Assembly: GCA_001557505.1 (NCBI GenBank)
Contig: LSAX01000005.1
Coordinates: 2,604,001-2,668,000 of the forward strand
Reading direction: 5' to 3'
Source of the DNA: Reticulascus tulasneorum
Lineage: Eukaryota > Ascomycota > Sordariomycetes > Glomerellales > Reticulascaceae
Length of the DNA stretch: 64,000 bases
Shown here: one piece after another, positions 46,526-58,640 of the stretch
How the letters are laid out: every line of letters begins with the position of its first letter
Position numbering within the stretch: position 1 is the stretch's first letter
Made by a program: the position numbers and the translations under genes
The notes under the pieces: model-generated
The model's database searches: none
Told to the model about the DNA's origin: nothing
The model's input: the letters and a program-made list of their open reading frames with translations, nothing else

Positions 46526-47632
46526 GGTAGCCAAACAAGAGCTCTGGGATAATTCGACAAACAAGCGTAGATTCGAGAGAGAAATCGAAGAATTTTCGGA
46601 GCACTGGACGAATGACTTTGAAATGTGGGCCGCACAGCCAGACGCGAGCGTTACAGCGACCACGGGCGAGGTAAATGTTATCTAACCACCTCGGACGAGT
46701 ACACGTAGGGCTTAAAGCAGTATAGTCAACTGGCAGGTTTTGAAAATGCTTGCCATCTGGTTGCAAGCACGCTTCCGGTCGCCGTCATCGATTTAAACGA
46801 TACCTAAGAAGTCCATTCACAATACCACCAGTATACCAGGTTCTGAGAAAAGGTGATGGCATCCTGGAAGGTTTTTAGGAGCTTTCAGACGGGAATAGTC
46901 TTTTTGAGGTCTTGAATGTTCTCCCAAGTTGTACAGAACTGGGTGTGCCAATTACATCACATCGATAGCTCAACGATCCATAATAGCCACATTGTCAGTT
47001 TCAAAGTACGAGCTGGGGCGGCGACTAGATTCCATCAGAATTCCTATCTCCTGCGCAAATAACCTGAAAAGAAAGAGGTTTCTTGTCATTGCGCATGGAA
47101 CATGGAACATGAATGACCTTTGCGATGCGAGCTTGGAAACTGCTAATGATCACGCGCAGTCTTCCGGTACGGCCCCGACAAAAAGTTCTACATCTTGTGC
47201 GATTTGCGAAGTTGCAGTCTGTGATGTCAACAAAATGATGGTGCTTGTTGGTCCTAAGTTAATTGGTGGCGGAATTGGAGACCCCTCACGGCGGCAGGGA
47301 GCCCCAAGACCGTTGGCAAACTTAATCTGCACTGTGACGGCGCACCGCTGCGATATGTTGGTTGCGGCCTGCACTAAGCGATGTCTGCGATCGGCAGTGG
47401 GCGTAGAAATAGTGACCGTCGAGAATATTTTTAGACTTATCACACTCAGTTGGTCGTCAAACGTTAGCCACGCACTTAGGGTTGGTTACAAAGTGTTCTT
47501 TTAGCAGCTTACCACACGACACACACAACAACAACAACAACAACAAAGAACACATTTACTTTGACACCTCCACGTTCTCGCCTTTTGAGCACTAATTAAT
47601 ATCCCTTTGATAACTAGAGATCCCTATCCACA
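46526..47632. other. Intergenic with a CAA microsatellite
   Basis: Divergent promoters of the GT8 and F-box genes. Frames such as 46929..47504 have no motifs, and no further gene is supported. Confidence 0.45.
47526..47546 (+). repeat. (CAA)7 microsatellite
   Basis: Seven perfect CAA units about 90 bases before the F-box gene start, probably in its 5' leader. Confidence 0.85.
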
Positions 47633-49052
47633 ATGAAGAAGGTTAGAAGCTTCCATCCTGCAAATGATATTAGTTTTGCTGACCGAACTGTAGAGCTACC
47701 AACCGGCATCCCTTGTGGACTGCCCTGAAGACGTGCTGCAAATTGTACTGGGGCTACTCCCACGAGCTGATCTCCCTGCGGTTTGTCTCGCTCACAGCAC
47801 TTTACACACACTTGCTGCGCCGTTTTTATACTCCAGAATTGAATGGATGTGGCGAGATTCACGGATTCCTCCAATCACTCTCCTCCTGCGAAGTATTCTG
47901 CGCCGGCCTCATCTGGCTACCCTTATACGAAGTCTCATACTCCGCGGAACTGACACATATTACTTTCGATCGATTCGCAAACTCCCAATTTCTGACTCTG
48001 AACTGGAGGAACCAATTGCGTTCCTCAGTAACATCAACATCCCGTATCGCAATATATGGATACGGGAACTGCGGCGCGGCACGATGGACGCATTTGTCGC
48101 TCTCCTGCTATCACGTCTTTCTAATCTCGTATATCTCTATCTGGGTCCAGACTTCAGCAAAGAAATCCAGCTTACTGGCATGTTGCAGAGATTGGAGCCT
48201 GGGCAGCAGACGGATTCTGGGCCGCCTGGCTTCCACCATCTTCGTGACGTTATCCTTGACCTTCCCCCAGATGGCAGCAACCTCACTGGCAAGAACAGCA
48301 AAATTAAGAATACAGAAGATGTCCTTACGTTCTTCTATCTGCCGGTAGTCAGACATATCACGGCGACCTTAGACAACCCAGTCACATTTTCCTGGCCTAC
48401 ATACGCACCTACTCCCTCGCACCTCACATCATTAAAGCTGTTCGCTTTACATGAAACACATCTCGGTCACATACTCTCAGTCACAAATCGTCTCACCAGC
48501 CTCTACTGGGGGTGGTCATATCACCCAGACTTCAATCGTGATCCGTCCATCACGCCGGTGGTGGATCTTGACCAGGTTGTAGCCGCAATATCTCATGTCC
48601 GAGACACCCTGGAAAATCTCACTATCGCCGCCAGCTGTTCCGATCACACACCCAGCTCTTCCGCCCTTGGGACTAGGGGAACGTTAGATGCTCTCAAGAC
48701 CTGGGATCAACTTAAGGAAATGGAGATTCCCCTGGTTTTCTTAACAGGCTGGTCTCTGGACACCACAAAACGGTTAGAAGATACTGTCCCCAGAAATATC
48801 GAAGTTCTAACCATCACGGATGATTTATGGCTGAACAACTACAACAATTGGAAGGAGCACGCCGTTTTCGAGTGGGTTCGATTCTGGCTCGGGAACTTGA
48901 AGTCTTCGACACCCCGTCTGCGTCGGTTCACTATGCTTGTCGAAGCATCGGAAGAAGATGACAATCTTGCAATACGACATCAGGAACTGGAGCTCTGTGC
49001 CAGGGCCGGCGTGCAGTTCGAAACAACAAAGGCAGCAAGAAATATTCACTGA
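47633..49052 (+). CDS. F-box-like protein
   Basis: A nine-base first exon (47633..47641, Met-Lys-Lys), a 52-base intron (GTTAGA donor, GCTGACC branch, TGTAG acceptor) and exon 2 (47694..49052) give 455 residues. The long frame by itself has no ATG near its start, which supports the mini-exon. The N-terminal DCPEDVLQIVLGLLPRADLP, followed by LAHSTLHTLAAPFLYSRI, is an F-box-like segment. The rest is a Leu-rich helical/repeat region typical of fungal F-box proteins that recruit targets to SCF ubiquitin ligases. The target is unknown. Confidence 0.82.
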
Positions 49053-49229
49053 TTTTCATTGCAACCAACGAAATGTCTACTGCTACTGTTTTCGAGCGCG
49101 GGCCCTACATGCAAATAGAGTCTTTCCTGAAATTTTGCATTTAGCATTTCTCCTCTAGGTGCCATGTTATTTTCTCAATGCTCTGTACATATGACTCCCA
49201 CGCCTCCTACTCCAAGTTACACCATCTTG

Positions 49230-50118
49230 TTACGTAGAGGAACCCGGTCCAGGCCGATTAGACCAGCATAATTGAATTTGGTCTATGAGCGGTGGGCCAC
49301 CCGCAATTGTGTTCAGGTCATATTGTCCTTCGAGCTTTGCATCGCTTACGCGCAAAACTCTCAAATTCTCATTTTCCACAAGCAAGTTACATCCCCAGGT
49401 GTCCTGACATCTGTCAGTTATATCCAGCATATCAGGCATCATCAATAGGTTATCAACTCACCTCTTGGGGGTCTCCACAAGGCTCATGACCTTCGAGCTC
49501 ATCAGTGCCCATTACTACCGTACCAACCACTGCTTGTTGCTTAGAAAGCTGGGTGCCCGGGTGTGCGATATAGTAAAGATGCATGGCCATTGGTTCTCCG
49601 CATTTTCCAATGTGGGCGTGTCTCTTGATGCTACCAGACGGGCTGAGATCTCTCCAAATTAATTGACATACTCGAAGACTCTCGTAAATAGGGGAATCTC
49701 GGTGATCGTAGCTGAAAGAGGACGATCCTTTTTGTGATGATGCGAGAATAATTTCGTTGCCCCAAGCCAGGATTGTTACAACTGATGGATGATTTCTTCT
49801 ACCGATATCATACTGCACCATATCCGGCTGTATCTCTTTGTATGCATCCTTTGCCACCTGCCAGAGTTGTGCGTCACTGAACGTACTGATGGGCTTGGGG
49901 AACTTGAGATGAGTGCTCCACATCCAGTTCCGACCAACAGCAGCGTTCTCGCCCCTACCCGGCGGCCAAGCTTTTGCAAGGGAAAAGTCAAGCCTCATTC
50001 CCAGTGGGCCTAGGGGCTGCTTCAGATTTTCGATGTCATACGCATTCAGCACATTGCTAAAGATGCATAACACGGAGAAAAACAGCAGCCCGAGTGATTG
50101 AAGCGCCATATTGACCAT
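49230..50118 (-). CDS. Small secreted protein, unknown function
   Basis: Two exons, 50118..49462 and 49403..49230, give 276 residues; the GTGAGT donor and TGTCAG acceptor keep phase. The ATG at 50118 (or 50109) starts a clear signal peptide (SLGLLFFSVLCIFSNVLNA) with likely cleavage after NAYD or thereabouts. The mature protein has six or more Cys, Trp-rich patches (GRNWMWSTHLKF) and HIGKCGEPMAMHLYYIAHPG. I recognise no family. Its size, signal peptide and Cys content fit a secreted effector-like protein, but that is inference. Confidence 0.72.
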
Positions 50119-51551
50119 GATGAACTTAGAGACTGGATCGCTGGTCTGCATTTGAACGTTTAGTAAGCGCGAGACTGAACACTCTTTGCCACAGGTGGGA
50201 TGTTCTGATCTTACCAAAGTAATAGATTTTAACTAAAAACGAGGACAATCTCGTGTCCGATGCGTTTATCTTTGGTTTCGATGATGAACAGCAGACGAAA
50301 TTGTGTACGGCATGGGCGAGGCTCATCCATAGAGTTTGGCAGATCACATCAGCTTTAAATGAGGGCCCGGACAAAAGAGTCAATGGCCACCTAGGGGCTG
50401 CCAGCCGCTTACTTGCACAAATCACGTTGCCGCTGTGATGTCAATTGCGTTGGCTTCAGTCAAAGTACCCGTTGGCGACTCTGTGCATGCACAATTATGG
50501 CACGAGTTCGTGAGGTTTGAGGCTGTGTCATTGTGCGATACACATAACTGGTTGGAAAGACTGTCAAGCAGTACAAACGAATGAGGAGCCAACGGGACCT
50601 AGTGAACAATGGCGGCCAACACCAACTAGTACGCGTAATTCAAATTGAAACATCGAGGAAACTCGTACCTACCAACAGCTCGCATGATCCAGTCTGGTTG
50701 GTTCAGACAACAGGTTTGCTTGCCGGTCAACACTGGTCGATATGCTTGTCCCAAGGAGCGGACGGTGGCGTGGAAAGAACAAAAGTGCATGTGAACACTG
50801 GTAGGTTTCAGAAAAAGGGAAAACATCCGCAATCAAAGTTAGCTAGTGCAAGAATTTCAGAATCGAGGTTTAGAGCCGAAATAGGCTCACCATTCAGTAG
50901 GCTGGTTGGATTCCAAAAGCTCAGTTTAGGCCAATACTTCTCATCAATGTTGGCTGCAAGTGGGGAGAGCACGAGAGGGCTCGCAGGATGGGGTGTTGGG
51001 TGTGTGTGTGGATGGGCTGGTATGCCTCAGTGACAACTGACGTTTGTTTGAAACACTCTGTTTGACATTGTGAGCTGTCTTCTTTTGTCTGCCACCCGCC
51101 TCGTCTTTTGGAACCAACATTGTCAAGTTTTTGCATTGTGTTGGCGCCAGATAGGGCCGGGGCGGGGGCCGGTGTGGGGGCTGGTGTGGGAGCCGAATGC
51201 GAGATTGCTTGCTGGGCCAACAGCAACTTACCAATATGCGGTTCAGTACAGTGTACAGCAGAAGCTTTGGGCTATGACAAGACTGTGAAGAGTGACAGTT
51301 GGCAAGATCCAACAGCGGTATTAAGAATAACAGATGTTGGTTTCGTGGGTCACTAGAGGGGTCGAGAGAGGCGGAGGGGCGCGGCGAGTTTTCCATGGTC
51401 ATCTCACCCGCACTACAAGTAGAACTGGCGGCAGACAAAACAATGGAGCTCTTTATAACAACTCGGTGGCACGTTTCTTGAACTCATCTCTGCTAGGTTG
51501 AAGACCCTCAAGCTGACAATCGGGTTGCCATCTCCCTACCTCATTTTGACA
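50119..51551. other. Long intergenic region with G-rich tract
   Basis: 1.4 kb between the starts of two divergently transcribed genes for secreted proteins. Open frames here are low-complexity (Pro/Ala or Gly) shadows without motifs. It contains the G-rich tract at 51154-51190. Confidence 0.5.
51154..51190 (+). repeat. G-rich tract with five G-runs
   Basis: Runs of 3, 4, 5, 5 and 3 G separated by one to seven bases; the composition could form a G-quadruplex. It lies about 360 bases upstream of the SGNH gene start. Confidence 0.55.
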
Positions 51552-54256
51552 ATGTTGAACTTATTATATTTTGGCTTGGCAACGACTTCAATACTTGGCC
51601 GAGTAGCTGCCATTCCCGCCTTGCTTGAGTCTGCGGGCAATGAGTCAGTGCCTGTGGACTTGCGAGCCAGGGAAGACAACTACTTTGATCCAGAAGACCT
51701 TTCTTTCATCAAAACCTTGGCAGCCATTGGAGACTCTTACTCGGCCGGTATCGGTGCGGGCAACAGGCTTGGGAGTTTTGTGAACGCTCTAGATCCTACC
51801 AGCGGTGAGCCCTACCTTGAGAGAATGGCAGAGGATCACAAACTAACATGTGGTGCTAAGACTATGCTTGCAGTCGCTACGACCATGCATATCCATACCT
51901 TGTCAATAGCGATCCCAGATTAGGCGACTCCTCAAAAAGGGCCTTCCAGTTCCTCTCCTGTTCTGGTGGCGTGGCGGACGATGTGCTTCGAGAACAGATT
52001 CCAAAGCTCAACTCAAATCAGCAGGCAATTCTGCTTTCCGTCGGTAACACACTTCCCCGAGACTTCTAGCTGCATGACATGGACTTAGCTAATGCCACTT
52101 TAGGTGGTAATGATGTCGAGCTGGTCAACATCCTGAACCAGTGTATTTTCCAAGTAAGTAGTCTTACAATTGCTTGTCCTGCTTATAGTTGCATTTGGAC
52201 ATGCTGCCAGAAGCATCTGTATCGCACAAACACTGGTTGACCTGCGTGCAGTGGGCCGTCCTGAACCCGACACAAGTTAAGGTGGCTAAGCTAGCTGCCT
52301 TGGAAGAAAATTTCAAATGGGCCGCGGAGGTCGATTGGGATAGATTGGGTCATGGCTGTGATGGACAGCTAGACCGCACGCAATCGATCATTGATAGCGC
52401 CGATTTCAGCAAGAAAATCGACGCGGTCCTGAGTGCTGCCAAGAAAAAGCTAGCTCCAGAGTTAGTATACTCCAGACGATTCTCGTTGCAATAACTAACA
52501 GAGATACATCAGTGGCATCATATACTACACTGGGTATGTCTTGCCCTTATATGTATTGCGTCAGCCACTGATTCTGACCACAGCTACGCCAAGTTCTGGT
52601 CTGAAGATCTTACAGCTGATTGTGACAAAGTGACTTGGACAACCTGGGTATTTGTCTGTACACCCTACCCACATTGAAAAGGAGTGCATGAGACTGATAG
52701 TCATTTAGAAAACATATAACATCTTCCAGGACTATCAATACCTCACCAGAGCACATCGCAAGAGAATGAATGACCTTGTCGATGCTGTTAATGCTAAACT
52801 GGTTTGTATTCCTCTCAACAAGTCTTTTATTCCAGCAAATTCTAATAAGTCTGCTATAGGAAGCTGCAGTAGCGAGAGCCGGTCCAAATGTCAAGTTTGT
52901 GAATTACGATAAATATGTTGGCGAACTACACGGCCGATACTGCGAGCCTGGCGTTGATGAGTCAGCCAAAGATAGCAACACACGGTAGGGTTACTATTAC
53001 TTAGTATATGCCAGTCGTATGCGCTAAAACTGAAACAGAGTTGGGTTGATGTTCTACGAGCTCAGCACCTTTGACCCGCTGGGCGGCACTCCGTGGAAGC
53101 GAAGCAGTGGGGATCCCCTGGCAGGAACGTTCAAAGGTCAACTAGACATGTTTGCACAGATTACACTCCTATTGGACCCGAATGCCCAATTCAAACAGCA
53201 GAAAGCAAACCAAACAGACGACGGGCCAGGAGGTTTAACTGCAGGGGCCGCGATTAGCGACAGTAATGCGTCGGGGGCCGACTCATCAGAAATTCAAGTC
53301 CCCAATTTTCTTCCGGATGGGTACGTGAGAACTAAAGTTACTCAACTTGTTCACAACATTGTTGCTAATAGGAGTCACAGATATGGCCGTGTTTTCCACC
53401 CTCAGATTTTGCTTCACGAAATCGTTGCAAACCTCATCGTTTTCAACATGATGGATCAACATTCACGAAGTACGGGCCACCCAGAAATTCCCGAGAATCT
53501 GGAGATCAATGCCTGCCAACATCTTCCACCGATTCGGGAATGCCCACCTAGCTCCTACAAGCCATATACAACATTCTTCCCCTACCCAAGTTCGACTACC
53601 CCTATCGGCGGCCCGTATGGCACACAGTGTGGCTGCACCTGTGGTCCTGGCCACAGGAGAGCACCACTTCGCTGGGCCTCCAATGACAAGGGAAGTGTGA
53701 CAAGCTGGTGTGAACCCACCTATGCCTCGGCCCCGAGTGGCTTCACGCGTCTGAATATTGGCTGCACCATAACAACAGAACCGCCAGCAACAGCAACAAC
53801 AACAGCCATGCCTCCGGTAAAAACAGGCACACAGCACTGCTTTCCAGCCCCTCCCCATGTTTCCCCGGATCTGCCTATTATGAACGGGACGGTCTACGAT
53901 GTGGCCCATAAACTGTGCACTGAGAACATATCGAAAATAGGCAAGATTACTCGAGACTTCGAGGGACTCTTCTCCAAGCAGCGCGCGAAAGGTGTTTGCT
54001 ACGATATGAATGTGACATGGCTCAAGACCAGGAACGGGTGCAAAGATGGACCACCACAGTCACCACCAACGATTGATGAGTGCACTAGTCTGCTATGGAA
54101 TAATTATTTGAATTGTGAGTGCAAAACTAGACGGATATCTTTGGAACGCTATTTTAACAGCAGGGCTTTCTAGGTAACAATCAAGGGTTTGGTGGCAATA
54201 TTGAGGTCGGGTGTCTCTTTTTTGAGACAGTGACGGCACAGACTTGTCCAGGTTAA
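51552..54256 (+). CDS. Secreted SGNH/GDSL hydrolase with Cys-rich tail
   Basis: Eleven exons: 51552..51804, 51861..52043, 52104..52153, 52252..52464, 52502..52533, 52584..52647, 52709..52801, 52860..52984, 53039..53320, 53381..54114 and 54174..54256. All join in phase, giving about 703 residues. A signal peptide (LLYFGLATTSILGRVAA) comes first. The catalytic block AAIGDSYSAGIGAG holds the nucleophile Ser, and SVGGNDVELVNILNQC holds block III. The block V Asp-His pair probably lies in the GRVFHPQ region. The C-terminal 250 residues are a Thr/Pro linker (TTEPPATATTTAMPP) and Cys-rich sequence ending NNQGFGGNIEVGC and FETVTAQTCPG. Members act as extracellular esterases or lipases. The acceptor of intron 1 was set at 51860 because it restores CSRYDHAYPYLVNSD. 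Confidence 0.87.
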
Positions 54257-54500
54257 TGGCCCTATTGAAATAGATCATGCTGCCTGCTTAGTGGAGGGTG
54301 CAGGTTGGACAAGCAGAGACCTATTGTTTCAAGTATGGGAGAATGACGGTTATGGCAAGAGGTAGAACAGCAGACACTTGACTGGCAATGGCAGATATCT
54401 CTGGGTATCATGGTCATATGCAATTCCCTGTCTTTGTTCTTGCTGTAACTAATCTGCGCAGAACATGGTCATCGATTTACGCTTAATTCGATAGGCCTTT

Positions 54501-55754
54501 TCATGTATCATCTATGAATAATACCCCTGCTGGTCCAGAGTATTCTACCCCACGAAGCCACACCTTCCTGATGTTCCTAGTGGCCTTGATATCTGCAATC
54601 GGATCTCCGTCAATAAGTATTAAGTCGGCTCGTTTGCCAGGTGAGATGACACCACGATCGCTAAGTCCCCAAAGATCTGCCGCGCGTGATGTAGCTGCTC
54701 GTAAAGCATCGACAGTTGACAGTCCTGCGTCCACTAAGAGCTGTAGTTCCAGATGAGCACTGCTTCCGAATGGCACTGTCACAATTAAACCAGGCTGAAG
54801 ATTGGCGTCTGTGCCGGCGAGGATGGGAACTCCAGCTTGATACATAATCTCAACGCTCTTGTTTGCTACCGCATATTTAGCAAGTGGATTGAGCTCAGAG
54901 ATGGCTAGCATGATCGATAAAGTAGGCACTGAGATCTGTTGCCGACAGTGAATTGCCTCGGCGCTGTGGGTGTCGATGAGTTTGTCGAGTGGGGCGTGAT
55001 GGATTTGATCTGCGCCTGCAGTCATTGCCTGTAAGTAAGCATCAAATGTCGCAGCGTGACAGACTGCTTTCTTTCCATGCTGGTGGGATTCCGCTACCAG
55101 CACGTTTAGTGTATCCTGATCCAGCCCAGGAGACTCTGCAACGAGTTTGATGTATTCTGAGCCGAGCATAACTTGACGATCAACCCATTGCACAGCGTCG
55201 CTAGCATTGTGGACAAGGAGAGTTCCGCTCGGGTCGACGATACTGGTGATGTTACCATGCACGCTGCCTGGCGCGGCTGCTGGGGCACTTCCTATGCGAA
55301 TATCCACAAGCCCGTAGTGATTCTGCAGCGATTGGCACATTTCAGCCGAGAAGCATGCCATGGTGAACGCGGTGGTGACACCAAAGCGACTGAGTTCCTG
55401 CAAGTCCACAACGCCGGTAGGATGGCAGTGCGAGTCGATGAAGCCGGGGAGAAGCACGCCACCGTTCCCGTCTATGCGCTGAGTAGCACCCTCAGGATCG
55501 GTACCAATGAGTTCCCCCTCGATCACAACTGTCGCTGGGGCGAGCAGTCTGGATCCATCAAAGACCCTTACGTTGTCGATCGCGATTTTGGACTGAAGGC
55601 AAGGTGAGATGGAAGGAACTGCTCGAGCTCTGTTGTTCTTGCCTGCAATGGCTGAAAAGTTGACATCAGGTTGAATTCCATTATGCAAGTTACATGCTTG
55701 GGCACTTAACCCGAGGAGGAGGACCTCTAGCAGAGCAATAAAGGAGCGAATCAT
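54501..55754 (-). CDS. Secreted metal-dependent amidohydrolase
   Basis: An uninterrupted 417-residue frame from ATG 55754 with a signal peptide (RSFIALLEVLLLGLSAQAC). All the metal ligands of the imidazolonepropionase-like amidohydrolase family are visible: GFIDSHCHPTG (HxH), a Lys in EYIKLVAES, His in KAVCHAATFDAYL, His in ADQIHHAPLD and Asp in PILAGTDANLQPG. The C-terminal beta-sandwich closes with SPGKRADLILIDGDP. The enzyme should hydrolyse a cyclic amide, or a similar bond, outside the cell. A Zn2Cys6 regulator lies just upstream on the same strand and may control it. The substrate is unknown. Confidence 0.92.
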   Translation of the reverse strand: MIRSFIALLEVLLLGLSAQACNLHNGIQPDVNFSAIAGKNNRARAVPSISPCLQSKIAIDNVRVFDGSRLLAPATVVIEGELIGTDPEGATQRIDGNGGVLLPGFIDSHCHPTGVVDLQELSRFGVTTAFTMACFSAEMCQSLQNHYGLVDIRIGSAPAAAPGSVHGNITSIVDPSGTLLVHNASDAVQWVDRQVMLGSEYIKLVAESPGLDQDTLNVLVAESHQHGKKAVCHAATFDAYLQAMTAGADQIHHAPLDKLIDTHSAEAIHCRQQISVPTLSIMLAISELNPLAKYAVANKSVEIMYQAGVPILAGTDANLQPGLIVTVPFGSSAHLELQLLVDAGLSTVDALRAATSRAADLWGLSDRGVISPGKRADLILIDGDPIADIKATRNIRKVWLRGVEYSGPAGVLFIDDT

Positions 55755-56213
55755 GGCTATGCTGCCGTGTAATGGTTGAAAGTGGAAGAGAAGTAAACAA
55801 AAAGGCCAGACATCTCAGTGGATGCTACGCCTTATATACTTTGTAACGTACCGCGGGACTCATGCAGAAGCTCGGCATTAGCTTTAGGGGTGATAGTCGG
55901 TCGTCAATCGCGATTCTTGGACTGGCTGGACAGCCCGATGGAGGCTGTGGCAGGACGAGGCAGAGGCAGTAATCTTCTGCCGATCCATGTATGCTCGGTA
56001 GATCGGACTTCTGGAGCCTCCGGAAGTGATGCATGCGCCCTCACCAGAGCACCTTTTATGAACATCTCTCATGGCTCGCGCTGTCATATCAATCCAAGTG
56101 AAGTTTCGTGTTGAAATGATGCGGCGGACCGATGCAGCCAGTTTCGGGCTAGCGCTGTGACTCGCGGCGCTAACCCGATATGGCTGCATTAGCCCTTGTA
56201 ATACCCTCATCCT
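55755..56213. other. Intergenic, amidohydrolase promoter region
   Basis: 459 bases between the regulator's 3' end and the amidohydrolase start. No CGG-type binding half-site was identified with confidence. Confidence 0.4.
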
Positions 56214-57831
56214 TCAGGAGGTTCGGAATCCCGGATGGTTCTCCAGCCACGTACTTCTGGATCGCAATGCAGTCATAATTCCCCATCCATGTCCAATCTG
56301 AAGTAATCGGTCCAAGATCCATCTTTGCTGGGCCGGTGGAGTAATTTCGACCAAGCTCGCCACATGTAGCCCTCGCAAAAGATAAAAAGCTCCCAATGCC
56401 TTGCCTTGTGGTCCGATTCTCAACTCACCTGACCCATCAATCTCTCCCAGCATGTATGCTGCACTTGCACAGATCTTGTCTACCGTCTCCAGGATGTGTC
56501 TCTGTAGGTATTCCCTAGGCAATATGAAATCTGGGTGATTGATGGAAATTTGGTGGAGGATACCCACGCCGAGAATCAGGTTCTGAAGGATGTGTATATG
56601 ACTACACCAGTATCCGATCCACATTGCACCCTGTTGGATGTCGGTGAACAAATGGAACCTCGTAACAAGAGACGCCTGATTCTCTCCCTCTAAGGAGTAC
56701 AAAGGTGAACGGCAAGTCCGATATTTCACATCTTCTGGGGCATCATCGGCCCATAAATGTAGTCTGGATAATCCAGAGAAACCCCTTCGAAGCGTCTCAA
56801 TAAACTCGGCGGTGTCGATACCTAGGCTTTTTGACAACTGATCTCGTATGAATTGGATCTTACAGCTAGATTCCGAAATGCTGCGCAGCAATTGCCATAG
56901 GGATACTTCTATCGCATGAGATCCAAGGAAGTGCATGTCGATATCGCACCTTCTTGAGTTAGAATGCCTGCCATCCAACGCGGATATCTGCATTCTGCTA
57001 CAGATGGTTTGGATCAGGCTTCGTTCCTCAGAGGACACTGGTGATTTGGAGCCATGCATTTGCAGAAGCCTCGCCAATCCTTGTTGATGCGGATCGAGTC
57101 GTGCAAGTGTCCCGTTGAGAGTCTGCCACGATTAGGTCTAAACGAGATATGCCATAACTCGAGCGCTCATACATACTTCGTATTTCTGGAGAAGGAATAT
57201 GGACGCCATCAAGCAGTGAATCTGTCCCTCTCTTAATTCCTGCAGTGCAAGACTAACTGATCTTAGCGCTTGGCCGTATAGTCGATGCGCCCTAATATGG
57301 AGTTGCTGAATACTGTAGACATTGGCTATATTGGCAACAGAGGTGGCGAGAAGTGAATGCCTCAAGCAATCAACATGTGCGTTGCTCGCGAATAGTCTAG
57401 GGAGAAAGTCTAAATAGCCTTGCCTGCTTCTGATGGGGGCAGAGACGTAATTCTGGAAGAAATGCGCCACTGCATTCTCCTCCCATTTCGTCGAGATCTG
57501 TTGGGACACGCAGCCCGGGGCGAGAGAATATGGAGATTCAGCTGTAGACTTGGCAGTCCACAAAACCTCGACACTTTGCTGGTGTGGCTTCCCAGTCTTA
57601 GCCGCAACGCCGGCATTCATTGATCGGAATATGCAGTCGCTTTGCTGTCGATATCCAGGACAGGCTCGGTCGGCCCTCGTGCATCGACCACAGCTCGGCC
57701 GTTCCTCATCACACTAGCACGTGTTATTTGAGGCCCTGCATATGGTTCACGGTGATAACTGTCATCCGAACCTTAACTTTCATTTTACGGCATGCATAGC
57801 AGCCTTTGCTGATTGCCGGTCGTTTAGACAT
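56214..57831 (-). CDS. Zn2Cys6 transcription factor
   Basis: Three exons, 57831..57772, 57713..57177 and 57122..56214, in phase, give 501 residues. Joining exon 1 to exon 2 across a 58-base intron builds a full binuclear cluster with spacing C-x2-C-x6-C-x6-C-x2-C-x6-C: GCYACRKMKVK from exon 1, then CDEERPSCGRCTRADRAC from exon 2, followed by PGYR. The long open frame alone lacks the cluster. The rest is helical, as in the fungal-specific regulator domain, with FLPRLFASNAHVDCLRHSLLA and ALGAFYLLRGLH. It likely binds promoter CGG motifs. Nearest candidate targets are the amidohydrolase downstream or the sugar transporter upstream. Confidence 0.9.
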
Positions 57832-58640
57832 GCCAGACTCCGACCGACTGGGGCAGCAAGATGATGGGACAGCGACACCTCGTCGCTCCAAGATCATTCG
57901 GACGGACGTGCCAATTAGACCGAATAGTCAAGCGACGACACTGTGTAGGCTCTTGCTTATTCAATTCGGATGGTGTCGAATCGAATTTTGAATCTGAGGA
58001 AGGAAGAAAGACCAAGTAGACATGAAGTGTCGGAACATGGTGGGTAAAAGGTGCAGAGCAAGGATGATACCCCTGGCAGTTCCAGGACGGCGTCAGGTGC
58101 CTAATTGGCGAACTGTAGTGGGCCATGATTGAGTTATCAGCATTATTAGGCTGCAACAAAAAAAGGTGCCGCTTAAATGGTGGGACAAATAGATGGCAGA
58201 TTCATTGTCGCCAGGTGCATGCAACTTTCCTTTGGAAAGAGGTATGTGGAATGGAACTTGTGTAAGTTGTTGAATATTCTAATTATTGTTATTTACTCAT
58301 TAATGTACTTATTCATTACAATATCCCATGAATAGCTACTTGAATATCTTGATATTTTACGCTACTATGTACAATTTCCCCTGAGTATCTAGGTACGTAC
58401 TACACGTACTTTAAACCAATCAATATTAATCACTTCACGGGATATTATCGAGGCATTTACAACCAATTTATGTGAAGGCTCTTATATCAAACACTCACAT
58501 TTCCTAAAACTGTGTAGCAAAGATTGTACATAGTAGATGTGAATGGCTTTGTATATTGCCTGCCTACTGCTGATACCTGTATCTAAGGATGCTTCAATCC
58601 CAACTTTATAGTGATGATAGAGGTAGTGACATCTTGAAAC
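57832..58640. other. Intergenic, AT-rich in its right half
   Basis: The regulator's promoter on the left; the AT-rich 58240-58560 stretch probably contains the 3' end signals of the sugar transporter. Confidence 0.45.

Noticed and set aside
46929..47504. 191-codon plus-strand frame upstream of the F-box gene
   Set aside because: No domain, no splice support, random-looking composition with no start context.
50921..51438. Pro/Ala-rich minus-strand frames
   Set aside because: Their open length comes from the G-rich tract; no start context or domain.
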